DNA of 64,000 nt from positions 127,535,113-127,599,112 of the forward strand of contig OX104127.1 of NCBI GenBank assembly GCA_944470555.2. The letters are read 5' to 3'. A program made the position numbers and the translations under genes. The notes beneath the pieces were generated by a model. It was not told the origin of the DNA. It made no database searches and saw only the letters and a program-made list of their open reading frames with translations. This DNA comes from Heterobilharzia americana. Lineage: Eukaryota; Platyhelminthes; Trematoda; Strigeidida; Schistosomatidae. Below are positions 45,768 to 57,699 of this stretch, piece after piece (within the stretch, counting starts at the first letter, position 1; each line of letters begins with the position of its first letter).

Positions 45768-46487
45768 GAAGGAAGACGGGACCTCGAGTGAACGTAGAGA
45801 AGACGGAGGTGATGATGATACCCAACCAATCTCCATCCACGGGAGAAACCTAAGGGAAGTTGTCTTTTTCACCTAAATATGCAGCATCGTTTCAACCACA
45901 GGCGGCACAGACACAGAGGAGGATTTCAAAACCAGGATCGGAAAAGCAAGACAGGCATTCAATAATCTGAAATCGGTGAGAAGATCGACTTCACTCGGCA
46001 TAAAGCGTGAACAAGATCCGCATTTTCAACACCAGTGCCAGTCAAGTAAGTGCTTCTAAGTGTCTCAGAAACTCGGAGCGTCATGAAAAGCATTTCCATT
46101 AAACTACAGACATTCATCAACAGCTACCTCCTACGCCCGCTTGATACTGAAGATTAGATGGCCAGAAAGAACGGACAACAAGGAATGCTGGCCTGGCAAT
46201 AAGCTAATCAAGAACCTATCGCCCAACAAATATGTAGAAGAAGGTGGAGATAGACTGGATTGAGCCTACACTGAGAAGACCTATTAGGGACATCATGTGG
46301 CAGGACCTCAAGTGGGAATCAAGTGAGAAACGACGAGTTGGGAGGCCGAGGATGACATGGAGATCATATGAGGAACAAATGAAAGCTTATGGGCGGTGGT
46401 AGAGCCAAGTTAAGAGGACTGCAGAGAACAGAGCTGAATGAAGGCATGCTACTGAAGCCCCATGTTCCAGTAGGAATCCCAGGAAGC
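45768..46487 (+). mobile_element. 3' part of RTE G, copy 2
   Basis: Duplicate of 35525-36244. It begins abruptly inside the RT C-terminal coding region at the duplication junction and has no promoter or 5' part of its own. Confidence 0.9.
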
Positions 46488-47478
46488 CCCCTCATTTCTG
46501 CTTTCTGCAGCCTCCTCGAGAAAACGGCTCAGGTCTGCCGTTGGTCGTCAGTCACCTGTTGCGAAACTGCCCCAATTGCTGAGTCAGTGAATCGATGGGA
46601 ATACTCAAAGGGGCATCGAGAACGTGACGCCCAAACACGGGTGTGTCTGAGGTGCCTCAACCTCAGAGAAAGCAGTCTAGCCACGTTGCCCGAAAGCATG
46701 CTCCTGGTAGTGTCTCGAAGTGGATCCGTGAGTGTTCTTATAACAGAGGCACAATTGGACATAAACTTTCGGTGACAACTAGTAAGGTCATTCAAAGTGT
46801 GAAACTGATTTACGGTGGTCGGCATTGGCTGGTTCATGATTGCCACCACTTGATGTGTCAATGGGCGTACACCTTTGCTGTAAATAGAGCACGCAAGGAA
46901 GCTGACCGATTCAGCTTGTGCTTCACATTTCTGTATGTTGACTGTGGTGCAATACTTTCTCACTACGTCGCATGCGAGGTCGAGATGTTCAAGGTGATCT
47001 TCCCTACTTGGACTTCCAATAAAAGTCATCGATGTAGACAGTGACGCAATCCAAACCACGGAAGTTGTCATTCATAAAGCGCTGGAATGTTTGTGCTGCA
47101 TTCCGAAGATCACAAGGCAGGCGTAGGAATTTAAACGGTCAGAATAGAGTAGTAGTAGCCGTTTTTGTGATATCTTCGTCTGTCTTAGGTATCTGATTGT
47201 ACGCTTAGACGGGGTGGATTTTGAAGAGTATGTTCATTCTCCGTAGAGTCGTAATCAAGTCGTAGATATGAGGTACCAGCTAGCGGTCCGATGTTGCTTT
47301 GGCGTTAAGCCGTTGGTAAGCACCGGTCGGAAGCCGATCGTTGCCATCCTTTTTGGGAACCATGTGCTATGGTGATACTCAGGGACTGTTCAGCGGTTTG
47401 ATAATGCCTACCTCAGGCATGTGATCGAACTCGCTGTTGGTGTGTTGAGCGTTCCAAAGCTTAATAACACCATTATGT
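46488..47478 (-). mobile_element. Gypsy (CsRn1-like) relic: RT and RNase H, copy 2
   Basis: Duplicate of 36245-37235. One substitution seen (46914), changing Val to Ala in the minus-strand piece 46529-47071. Same frameshifts as copy 1, so it was already dead when duplicated. Confidence 0.8.
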
Positions 47479-47949
47479 GCAGAAATTCATAAAAATATTT
47501 TCCTGATAAAATGTTTTTTTCTACACTGTGCAAATTTTTAGTGGAAATAATCAACATTCACAACTAAGACTTCCCGTAATCTATCTAAATCTCTAAAAGT
47601 AACCCGAAACTGAACATAATTCAACATGTATGTACAGGGTTGGCAACGTTTCAGACATACTCAAGGAACAGTTTTAACCACAGCATCAGCATCCTGACTG
47701 GTCGTCCTCAAGTTTTCTAGTCACTAAAGGTTTTTCAATAGCTGAATCCCGAAGGCGACTCCCCCATCTTAAAATATATTTGTGCATATATGGAGAATAA
47801 TGTCCATTAGATTTTCTCGTTGACTGGAATCAGAAAGTCTCAAGGCAATTAACATTTCGACACTGCAACTTTCAATGATTTTTGTTTTACTTCTTGGATT
47901 GGAGTAATTTGCTTGGGGCGGTTACTGAAGTGTGTCCGGGCGTGACTTT
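47479..47949 (+). promoter_or_regulatory. Upstream region of RPL15, copy 2
   Basis: Same as 37236-37706; the duplication therefore carries the whole upstream region, so the second gene could be expressed independently. Confidence 0.35.
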
Positions 47950-47995
47950 GTGAGTTTCTTGGTGTGGTTAGTTTATTCTTTAATATGTCCTACAG
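47950..47995 (+). other. Candidate 46-nt 5' UTR intron of RPL15, copy 2
   Basis: Same GTGAGT donor and CCTACAG acceptor as in copy 1. Confidence 0.5.
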
Positions 47996-48006
47996 CTATA
48001 GCAAAA

Positions 48007-48655
48007 ATGGGTGCTTACAAATTCATGCAAGAGCTATATCGTCGTAAGCAGTCGGATGTCATGCGTTACATACAGCGCATGAGATGCTGGGAGTATCGTC
48101 AAACTCATGCAATCGTCCGACTAACTCGACCATCACGGCCTGATAGAGCCAGAAGACTTGGTTACAAGGCTAAACAAGGTTTTGTGATCTATCGCATACG
48201 CATACGTCGTGGTGGGAGGAAGCGTCAAGTCCCGAAAGGACAACCCTGCGGTAAACCAACTAATGAGGGTGTAAATCAACTGAAAAATCAGCGCTCAATC
48301 CAAGCTGTTGCCGAGGTAATTTCGATTGTCACTTTAAACCGTTTCTTAGGAACGTGTAGGTCGTAAGTGTGGGTCACTCAGAGTTCTGAATTCCTACTGG
48401 GTTGGCGAAGATAGCACATTTAAATTCTACGAAGTCATTTGTGTAGATCCGTTCCACAAGGCCATCAGACGAGATCCTGAAGTTCGATGGATTTGTAAGG
48501 CCCATCAAAAACACAGAGAAATGCGTGGATTGACATCAGCCGGTTACAAGTCCAGAGGACTTGGTAAAGGACATAAGTTCCACAAAACAATTGGTGGTTC
48601 TAGACGTGCCAACTGGAAACGTATCAACACTGTTGAAATGCGACGAAAGCGTTGA
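48007..48655 (+). CDS. RPL15: Ribosomal protein L15 (eL15), copy 2
   Basis: Exons 48007-48315 and 48350-48655, joined across a 34-nt intron (48316-48349), encode the same 204-residue eL15 as copy 1; I see no substitution in the coding sequence or intron. The full upstream region and the following intergenic DNA are also duplicated, so this is a gene copy made by DNA duplication, not a retrocopy (the intron is kept). Both copies should be functional if the tandem arrangement is real. If it is an assembly artefact of two alleles, there is only one gene. Confidence 0.93.
48316..48349 (+). other. 34-nt intron of RPL15, copy 2
   Basis: Same sequence as 38073-38106; its presence rules out a processed copy. 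Confidence 0.9.
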
Positions 48656-50077
48656 TCACTTTAGTTCAATACATATTTGCGGCACCGATCTCCTTGTTCT
48701 TGATCCGAGGTGTGGGCTCACTGGCTTACAACTGAGCATAACTGACAGCTTGTCAAGTTCTTCATGTGTCGTGCATGTCGCTACATATAACTATAGATTA
48801 TAAAAAAGGTGGTTCGGGGCCACTAGCTAAATGCCATCGAATTAATCCAATGACAGTTGCTCGGTGCATCGGATAGACTTCATGACTCTTCATTGAGTGT
48901 ATATACCGGGTCCTCAGCTGTATACATCTAGGGGCACAAGAAGGAAGCTCACACCAACTTACTGGCTCGCTCTTGGGCTCATAACAGCAACACCGTTAGA
49001 GTTGTGCTAATATAGTACAAGCCACTTGAATTTATTTAGTTGCGTCCACAGTGACGTACTAAAAACCTCACTCGGTCTGGCTCTATAGTCAAAGGTGTTT
49101 CAACGTATAACGATAAGAAAACTGATGGAATAGATGACTACGAGCTATTGGATGAATGAGAAATGCATTGGGCAAACTCATGTGTGAACACAGTGCGACT
49201 CAAAGAATGACGCGTTTGTTTCAGTGTCACCATTCTCGATCACACTTGATATGATATCATGTTTTAGAAACTGCCAAAGCCGCTGGTGTCGCACGGAAGT
49301 CTAGTGTCAGCCACCAACGTCCAGCGAATTTTTAGTTGATTCCCAACCAAACTAACTAATGGAGAAGATACGATGGACGTGTATCGGGGTCGAAAGATCG
49401 GAGTCCCAAAACAAAAAAAATATACCTAATTAGTAGATAATCCGCTATTTAAGATAATGGTTTTGGTTGACTGATCCACCGTCTCTGTCTAACTGTAGAT
49501 GTGACCACATAAGGTTCGAAGAAGAGTTTAATAGCCACAGTTGGGTTGGGGAGTCCACCACAACAAGAGAGACCCGTTGCTTGCCAATCGTATCAGATGA
49601 AATAGCAAATGGAGCAATCACAGGTTAAGTAGTGAAAAGCGAAACAATCAAGTATTACTAGGATCCATGTTAAGGTTTTCATAGGGAGTAACTGTACGTC
49701 TCAATAAGTTTGATGAGTCTCAGGAAGCTTGGTGGGTGGCAATAGGACTGGACTAAATGTATTTCAGCATAGCAACCATTGCTTGTCTATTTTACTCATG
49801 TGGTTAGCTAAGTCAGGCTTCGGTTAGCATCATCTCTGACTGATATCAGTCGTTTATTATCCCACTCTTCGAGAAAGGAATTAAAATGTGATAGATTAGC
49901 ATATTTGTAACCCGTGTGACTAACTGACGCGTAATTGGGATTCATGAATAGCAAACCGAAAAAAATGAGATGGGTTCCAGACCTGATCCTGAATAGACAT
50001 CGATGACATATCTACCTTAGGTCTGTCGCTGTAGAAACAGGCGTGCATACTGCAATATGGTGCTTATCTTATTTTGG
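48656..50077. other. Downstream of RPL15, no recognised gene, copy 2
   Basis: Duplicate of 38413-39834 with one substitution seen (48892). Confidence 0.4.
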
Positions 50078-50583
50078 AAGTTGGGGATTGCATTTGACTC
50101 AGTCTGTGAAGAGTTCTGTTGGCGATGTCTCAATGAAAAGGATATTTGACAACTACACTTTACTGAAGCTTCTATAACCCAACACCTGTACTCTAAGCAG
50201 AGCTTACTGTGAAGTATTTACGTTGAGTGGTGTCTGTTACTGGTATCCATTCATCGCATCTTAATTTAACTTTTTTCATTGGTTTTATAATGAACATCTC
50301 TCTCTTTGACTATACAGACATTTCTCTCGTAATTGGTCAATCGATTTCGAATACACAGACAACGTAGTTCTCTAAGGTTAAGAAGCTGATATTACATAGA
50401 GTCATCTAGTCAGTGGATGACAATTTGAGAAGTGCAGATTTCTTTTTTATGACTGGGCTTCAGTAATAACCTGGCCGATAATAGGTGTGGTAGTCGGGTG
50501 TACTGGCCACTTGATCTACATAATTAGCTTAATCAGCTCTCGTGATTGGTTTTTGAACCGATCAAAGAGGTGCATATTTATTT
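50078..50583 (+). mobile_element. Decayed RTE-like reverse transcriptase fragment, copy 2
   Basis: Duplicate of 39835-40340, with the same mutated motifs. Confidence 0.55.
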
Positions 50584-53262
50584 ACGCATCATTCTAATCC
50601 CAACTATCGTACCCCGTTTCGTTGTTCGCTTTCTTTCCGTCTAGTGGCTTTCCATAGATTCTAATTTCGCATTGCCTTTCTCTTGTCCTTGATCTTGGTG
50701 CCTAATGTCTGAATGCACTGATCCAGTCTTAACTAACTTAACTGTTCTACAGTAATGTCGGGTTCGGTATTGCTATAGACTAACCGATGAGTGGACTATG
50801 ATCATGGCTGCTCTGGTCGACTTGCAATGTAGCTGAAATAAATTTACAGGTGTGTACTATTGGATCATCAGAATTGTGTATCCATGTTAACCTGAATGAT
50901 AGATTTATCTGTATCGTCACGAATGACATTCTCAATCATAATGTCACAACAGGATAAGGAATTTTATACAGTTCAGTGACAAGGCAAGAAGTGCATAAAC
51001 ATAATAAGAGCAGCAGAATGATGTACGTGTGTCTTTCAGCATTTTTGTAGTAAATATCTATTCCATGCTTGCTATTGACAGTCCAACAGATTCCTGAATG
51101 TACATGACTTTCGACTACTAGCAAACGTTCATTATGAGTAACAAATTCTGTCACTTAACCACGTTCAACAGAATGATGGGATTGAACCAATGTAGTGTTC
51201 AAAAGTAGTGAAGTATTGCTCAAAAGAACTATTTCTGGTTGGCGAATTGCAGTCCTTTGAACATAAGCTTTGTCAGAATGATGCGTGATTCCATCTAAGT
51301 ACAAAACATAGCTTTAGGATTGGTTGTCATTTATAAATAGGTTTAACAAGTGAGTTTCCATACTTACCGTTTGCCATCATCAGCATCTGATGAAGACTAA
51401 ATCCCAATACGGAATTTTTGTTTGGTGCTTGCTAACATCTCTTGTATCAGAAAGAAGATAATTAAGCGTCCTTGATTTTAGCATAATGTACAACTATAGA
51501 CCTGCGTCTATAGAAAGTAATTATTAGCGTTGTTGGTTTGTGGGAAGCTGGAAGACAAACTTATCAACGTACAGGCTGGCACAGTGGTTCATCAATATAA
51601 GATATCATCTACTTACATGGCTTAGATCAACATTTAGAAGAGATGTATCATCAACTGCGACCATGTTCTTTGGAGGCTACTTTCAGTTTGTTATCAGTGT
51701 ATTTCCACCATTCCTCATGTATCTTAGAATCATGAGGTAAGCGGGGTTGACGTTACTCTCATAATACTGAGTAATTAAAGTCAGCTCACAAGGTTGTGAA
51801 ATATTGTCTGTGGTAACTAGAGCATGTTACGTGTACCTAGTTATTGACCACTTTATAACCTGTTATGCTACCTAGAGAGTCAAATTAGAGGAGTATCAGT
51901 AAATTTAAATAAGGACATAAAAGCATTTTATGGAATTACACTGCTGACAAATTTATACGTTAACTGATCAGTGTATGCAATGCAGACGGGGTGTATATTA
52001 TAGACTGATATAATTTTAACAAACTATATAGATCCACTTGTCATACTGGGAATTATAAAAATGTGATATGCTCCTTATATTCTAGCATTGTTTGTACCTG
52101 CTATCTTTTAGTTTTTTACCAGTACCATTGTAGTTCTCTTCATTTCTCTTAGTTATACTAATTTGAATGAATAATCAGTCATGATAAGCCTTATAATGTT
52201 CCTTCCTTTAACTAGAAATAGTGAGTCCACAGATGTAATATATTTTCAGTTCTTGCTAGTGACTTATTGCTTGTTGTTATCACTTATTTTGAGTTTTCCG
52301 GTGATTTCCACTTTTTTTTAAACATTTACATTTTTTTTCCATAAACTCTTGAAATACACATTACGCAATGTCTGGTTTTTTGTTGGACATTGTTCACTGA
52401 AATCCTTATGCGAGTTCTCCCAACTTCGTGACTCAAATCTCGATTTCTCAGAGTTGTTCCTAATCGGCCGGACAGATTAAGAATTTACGGTAGCCTCAAG
52501 TGCAGTAATATCTTCTAGGTAGCTGCTGAAAGTCAATTCTTAGGTTAGTCGAGTTTTAGAACAAGTTTAGTGAACATGCCCAGTTGTTTTAGATAAGTTT
52601 TCATTTTCATCGCCTCAGTTTCTAAGAAATAACTGTCATTCATAACCACCTACGTAACAGTTGATTGTTGTGTAAAGCCTCTTAAAATCGGTTCACTGGA
52701 GAGTACTAGTCGATGTAGATGGTGTGATGCTCCTCAATCGAAATTTCAAGATTAGCAGTTGCTGATCACACCATTCTCTTTCAAACAGATGTTTTTGAAT
52801 GTTCAGTTGGAGTAGAAACTTTCAGGTTATCTGTCTTTCTGAAATTTCATTTAGGCTAGAAGCATAGGACATCATACTGATTATGATTTGCGGAGGCTCT
52901 CACTATTAAACATATTCAACCTGACCTATATACTCAGAAAGACACTGTAATCAACCTTTCTTTACCTTGGTTAATGTACATAATTTTTCGCATGTGTATG
53001 TATATAGTCTTCCTTTTTTATTGCATCATCTCGTAAGTTGCTTACTGGCTGTTAATCACTCAACGATTTTCCAGTTTTTCATATAATTACGTAACTTCTT
53101 CTTTTATACTGGTATTTGTTTGTTTCCCTTCCCCTCCACTTCACAGCTCCGGAATTTGCTATCTTATCACGTATAGATTACGGTAGTTTTAACTAGGATC
53201 TGTTATTATGATTCCAAGGATTTCAAGTCTTTATCCTGCAAATGTCTTTGTTCCTGCATTGA
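50584..53262. other. No recognised gene, copy 2
   Basis: Duplicate of 40341-43019; no domain recognised. Confidence 0.4.
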
Positions 53263-53277
53263 TCAAAGTACATAATA
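53263..53277. repeat. RTE H target-site duplication, left copy within unit 2
   Basis: TCAAAGTACATAATA, pairing with 56501-56515 around the full-length element. Confidence 0.85.
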
Positions 53278-56200
53278 ATAATCATTATTATTTGTCCCTT
53301 GGGTTCCTAATGGAACATAGGGCTTCAGTAGCACGTCTCTACTCCACTCTATTCTCTGCAATCTTTTGAACCTGGCTCCACGACAGCCCACAAGCTCTCA
53401 TTTCCTCCTCGCACGATCTCCTCCATGTCACTCTCGGATGGCCAACTCGTCGTTTCCCATCTGGGTTCCACTCGAGGGCCTGACGTGTGATGTCCCCAGT
53501 CGACTTTCTCAGTGTATGCCCAATACATCTCCACTTCCTTCCAGTGCATATTTGTTGGGTGATAGGTTCTTGGTTGGTTCGTTGACAACCAGAGTTCCTT
53601 GTTGCTTATTCTTTCTGGCCATCTGATCTTCAGTATTGAGCTAGCGTAGGCAGTTGTTGATGAATGTCTGTAGTTTATTGGAAATGCCTTTCGTAACGCG
53701 CCAAGTCTCTGAACCATACAGGAGCACTGACTTGACGTTGGTGTTTAAAATCCGGATGTTGTTCCACATGCTGAGTACAGAAGATCTCCACACTGGTTTC
53801 AGGCTAATGAACGCCTGCCTTGCTTTTCCGATTCTGACTTTGACATCGTCTGTGCCACCTGTAGTTGAAACAGTGCTGCCTAGATAGGTAAAGGAGGCTA
53901 CTTCCTTTAGGTTTCTCCCGTTGATGGTGATTGGAGTTTGTTGTTGTTGGAGTTGTTGGTACGGTATCTTCATCACCTCTATCTTCTCTATATTCACTTG
54001 AAGTCCCGAATTCGCTGCCTCTTCTGTCAACTTGTTAGTTTTCGCCTGTAGATCTTCAAGTTTGTGTGACATCAGATACAAGTCATCGGTTAAATCCAAG
54101 TCTTCTAGGTTCTTTTCCGCAGTCCAGCCAGTGTATCCCCCTCTTCTCGCTCCCCACTGTCTGCTGCATGATCCAGTCGACCACAATCAGGAATATCATG
54201 GGAGATAGTAGGCAACCTTGTTTCACTCCTGTCTTCACTTCAAAAGCATCACTGAGCTGAGCTTCCCATTGTGAATTACTTGACATATGGCGTCTTCATA
54301 TAGTTGTTGAATGAGGCTGATAAAAGTTTGCGGTATTCCGTAGTATTGAAGCAGTTTCCGAATTACCTCTCGGTCGACGATTTCAAAGGCCTCAAAGTAG
54401 ATAAAGTTGAGGTGTAGAGTTGACTGCCATTCTATACTCTGTTCCATGATGATGCCAAGCGTTGCAATTTGGTCCGCACATGATTTGTAATTCCTGAAGC
54501 CTGCCTGTTCTGGTCGTAGTTTTGAATCCAGTGCATCCTTTAGCTTCTCCAGGATGATGCGCTAAATATTTTGCTTGGGGTGGACAGGAGAGTGATTCCG
54601 CGCTGGTTCTTGCAAGCACTGAGGTCTCCCTTCTTCGGGGTTTTGACAAGGTAGCCCTTCTTCCAATCAATGGGCAGGTACCTTCCCTTCCTTCCAGACC
54701 TTCTGGAGTAGTGGTGTCAACATGTCCGCTTTTGTCTCTGCGTCTGTTTTCAGTGCTTCTGGCGGGATTCCATCTGGTCCTGTTGCTTTCCCGCATTTCG
54801 GTAGCTTTATGGCGTTCAGGACTTCCACTTTGTTGGAGGATTTGTGTTCACTGGTAGTTCTGTGGCTGGGCTGCAGGTGGTGGTCGATTCAAGAGTTTTT
54901 TGAAGTGGTCAGCCCATTGTTTCCTTTGTTTCTCTCCTTTGATAATTGAATTTCCGTCATCATCTTTTATTGGTTTCGTCTGCGTTGATCTCTTCTCAGA
55001 TAATAACCTGGTTATTTGATACAATGTTGTCAGATCTCTCCTACCTGCAGCCTGTTCTGCTTCACTTGCCAGTACTTCATATGAGTGTCTTTCGTCTTTG
55101 CGTGCACTCTTCTTCACTTCTTTGTCCACTGTAGTGTTTTATACATTGTACTCAGTCCCGCTTCTCGTTGTGCATCCTTGCACTGGTTTATCTTCTGCTT
55201 CACCATCCTCCTCTCCCTGCTCTATCAGCTTCTATGTGTCCATCGAGATCCATTCCTTATCTTTTTTCTTCTTCCTTCCTAATACGGTTGTGCAGGTTTC
55301 TTTCCACATCTCTTTCGAAGACTCCCAGTGTTCTTCCATACAGGTTTCTTCAGGGATGTTCCTCGATATCTCCCATTTTGTCTTGATGGCTGCCGTGAAG
55401 ATTTTCTTTGTAGTTCCATCCTTCAGTTTCCGAGTGTGGTACCTGAATTGAGGTCTATCACCAGCTTCCTTGAAGGCTTTTAACTTGATTTGGAAGGTTC
55501 CTTGCACCAGATAGTGAGTGGTTTGGACCTACATCTGCTCCTCTTTTTGACCTTGTGTCCAGTAGGCTGCATCTCCACTTTCTTGAGATTGAGATAAAGT
55601 CGATCTGATTTTTTGTGTAGTGTGTCCTGGTGTCTGGTGAAATCCATGTAGCTTTGTGGATATCCTTGTGCTTGTACACAGTGCTTCCAATGACCAAATC
55701 GTTGGATGCACAGAATTCTGCAAACAGTTCTCCATTTTCGTTCATTTCACCAAGCGCTTCTCTGCCCATGGTTAGTTCTCTTCTTGTGTTGTCCCCTCCC
55801 AGTTTGGCATTCATGTTGCCCACTAGAATTTTGATATCGCCAACTGAGGTCTTGTCCAGTGTTGATTGTAGTTGTCTGTAGAATTCCTCCTTTTTCTCTT
55901 GCTCTGCATTATTTGTAGGTGCATAGCATTGTATGATTGTGACCTTTCTTCCTTTTGAGTTGAATCTTGCTGTCATGATCCGGATCCTGGAGGAGATTGG
56001 TTCCCACTGCATGAGAGCTTTCGATGCTCTTGAGGACATCATGATAGCCACTTCCTCAGTGTGCTCGTGGTTGTCGTCTGGGTGACAATGTCGGAGTAGA
56101 TTATTGACCCTCTCCAGTTGACAGTTTGGAGAGTCCACTCCCATTCCATCTACTTCCGCAAATTCTAAGCACTTCAATGTGATACCTTCTCATCTCGTTT

Positions 56201-56500
56201 GCTGGGTTCAAACATGGTGAGACATTCCATGTCCCCACGTTTACTTTCGCTTTCATCAAGAGAAGACACATCGGCCAATCGGCTTCCCGAAGGCTTTCAC
56301 CAAGTGGCGTCATTTTGCCTGTCCGATTCCAGTGAGGAATTATTTTGTTTTTATTTTTATATTTTGTTTGTGCTTTGAAGTTTCTTTAGCTGTTAGATTT
56401 GTTTTACGGGTTAGAGTTGTTAGCCCTATGTCCAACCTTCCCTGTTTACCCGGGCTTAGGACCAGCTAGTAACTGGTGAACTAGTTAACCAGGCGAGGTT
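53278..56500 (-). mobile_element. RTE-like element H, full length (about 3.22 kb), inactive
   Basis: Complete RTE-clade element on the minus strand bounded by a 15-bp target-site duplication. 5' UTR 56500-56320, starting AACCTCGCCTGGTTAAC. Endonuclease: KVNVGTWNV near 56250, MRRYHIEVLRICGSRW, a shifted piece 55458-56177 with IIQCYAPTNNAEQEKKEEF, DIKILVGNMNAKLGGD, NQIDFISISRKWR and, at the Ser-Asp-His site, GPNHSL. Linker 54848-55507, RT 54083-54796 with GVKQGCLLSPMIFLIVVDWI and catalytic LTDD (FADD expected), then the C-terminal domain to 53349. 3' tail of ATT-type repeats. At least five frame breaks. The length equals a typical RTE element; schistosome SR2 is of this clade, but identity to it was not tested. 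Confidence 0.9.
55458..56177 (-). pseudogene. Endonuclease piece of RTE-like element H
   Basis: Longest intact piece of the element (239 codons): most of an apurinic-type endonuclease that would nick target DNA. It shows the Asn of the NMNAKLGGD motif (position of the conserved Asp-x-Asn) and the QIDFISIS segment. The C-terminal Ser-Asp-His is changed to Pro-Asn-His here and Ser-Asn-His in copy 1, so it is probably inactive. The N-terminal catalytic half lies in another frame upstream. Confidence 0.75.
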
Positions 56501-56515
56501 TCAAAGTACATAATA
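56501..56515. repeat. RTE H target-site duplication, right copy
   Basis: TCAAAGTACATAATA immediately after the element's 5' end (GGCGAGGTT on the plus strand). Confidence 0.85.
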
Positions 56516-57515
56516 CGCTCTTGAAACTCTCTAGTGACTCTTTATGCCTTGAATCTTGCTCAGTATTTACAAATATTTTACTGACAACTGATCTATTTGA
56601 TGACCGGCTAGTGGATTTGGAGTCCATGGTTAATATGAAGGCTTTTTTGATCAACTGTTTTTGTTGAAAAAAGTAAAATCGAGTTCCAAGTAATGTTTAT
56701 TTTTTAGTTCGTACATTTTATTTGTTTGACTTAGAAGCGCAACTAGAATATATCCTTCTTTGTAACAGTTATCCTGGTTATTTCGTATCATTTCCACTTT
56801 CAATAAAGTACTTACTCTATAACTTTTGTAGACTACGTTTGGAGTCTTGAGTGAATATGACAGGCTCAGGATGCTTCCATTACATAACTCTGTCATGATG
56901 TTATACGTTATTAATAATTAGTAACGGGATTTGTAGTGTGAAGTGTTTGATTCAATGCGGCTGTGAAACCTAACCCAGAAAATATGGGCGGTAATGTGCG
57001 CATAGGGATAAGCCACATATATATAATGCAAGCTGGTGATACTAACCGGTTGTCTAGACCTCAGTAGATGAAGAGCGACCCAAACACAGCCTATTGGTTA
57101 AAAGTCGATCACATAAAGAGACAAGTTGCAATCCTAATTTCAACTCCCTTAGCTTATTCAAGATACAACTGTGGACAATATCTTGATTAAGCTCAGACTA
57201 CGGGAAGGATGAGATGGTGTTTGTTCATGGAGTTATTTACATAATCAACCAACCTTGATAACATCCCCAAAATCAATATTTTTCCTTAACTAAAAAGCAC
57301 CATCTAAAGAGTTAGCATCTAGTACTCTTGGTTTTTTGGATATTGATTTTATCTATCGTTAAACATAACGTGGGTTTTTATGCTATCTGAATGCACAAAT
57401 CGAACTGAATGGTCACCTTGAAGGCTTTTCTTATAGGGCTTGCGCCACCGGTCTACCTATTAGACTTATTCATTGGATGCAATCTTGTAACATTCAGTTA
57501 CCAATATGAGATCTT
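56516..57515. other. No recognised gene
   Basis: AT-rich 1 kb right of RTE H. No domain, RNA gene or repeat recognised. Confidence 0.4.
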
Positions 57516-57675
57516 ATGAGGCGGTTCTGGCTCGCAGTATTGTCCAGGATGCGCGTTTCATCCTGTTTGGGAGGTACCTGTACCCCATTGAGTGATGGTG
57601 CTCCCACCGGGATTCGAACGCAGCGTCCATCACTTCAAACTCCGAAGCGTTATCCACCGAATCATGAGGGCACCA
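57516..57675 (-). mobile_element. tRNA-derived SINE with hammerhead remnant (SINE 1)
   Basis: Minus strand. Starts TGGTGCCCTCATGATTCGG, has a box A-like GGTGGATAACGC and a perfect box B GTTCGAATCCC (57610-57620), then CGGTGGGAGCACCA, ATCACTCAATGGGGTAC and CCCAAACAGGATGAAACGCG. The last part equals stem II plus GAAA of the hammerhead in schistosome Sm-alpha SINEs, but the CUGAUGAG block just before it is deleted. Its 3' part differs from the other two copies, so it may be another subfamily. Pol III transcription would be expected from boxes A and B. Confidence 0.7.
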
Positions 57676-57699
57676 AACAAAAACAAATGATACCTGCTG

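Larger units (their letters stand above)
45768..56010. repeat. Tandem duplication unit, copy 2 (10,243 bp)
   Basis: Direct repeat of 35525-45767. At the junction, CACTGC from RTE H is joined to GAAGGAAGACGGG from RTE G; the two parents share GC at the break (35523-35524 and 56009-56010). Copy 2 continues past 56010 into the rest of H, so this side keeps the original right boundary, and copy 1 keeps the original left boundary in G. Confidence 0.95.

Noticed and set aside
57600..57675. tRNA gene on the minus strand with box A and box B
   Set aside because: It continues into the SINE body shared with 57700-57882 and 62683-62846 and cannot be folded by eye into a clean cloverleaf, so it is a tRNA-derived SINE head.
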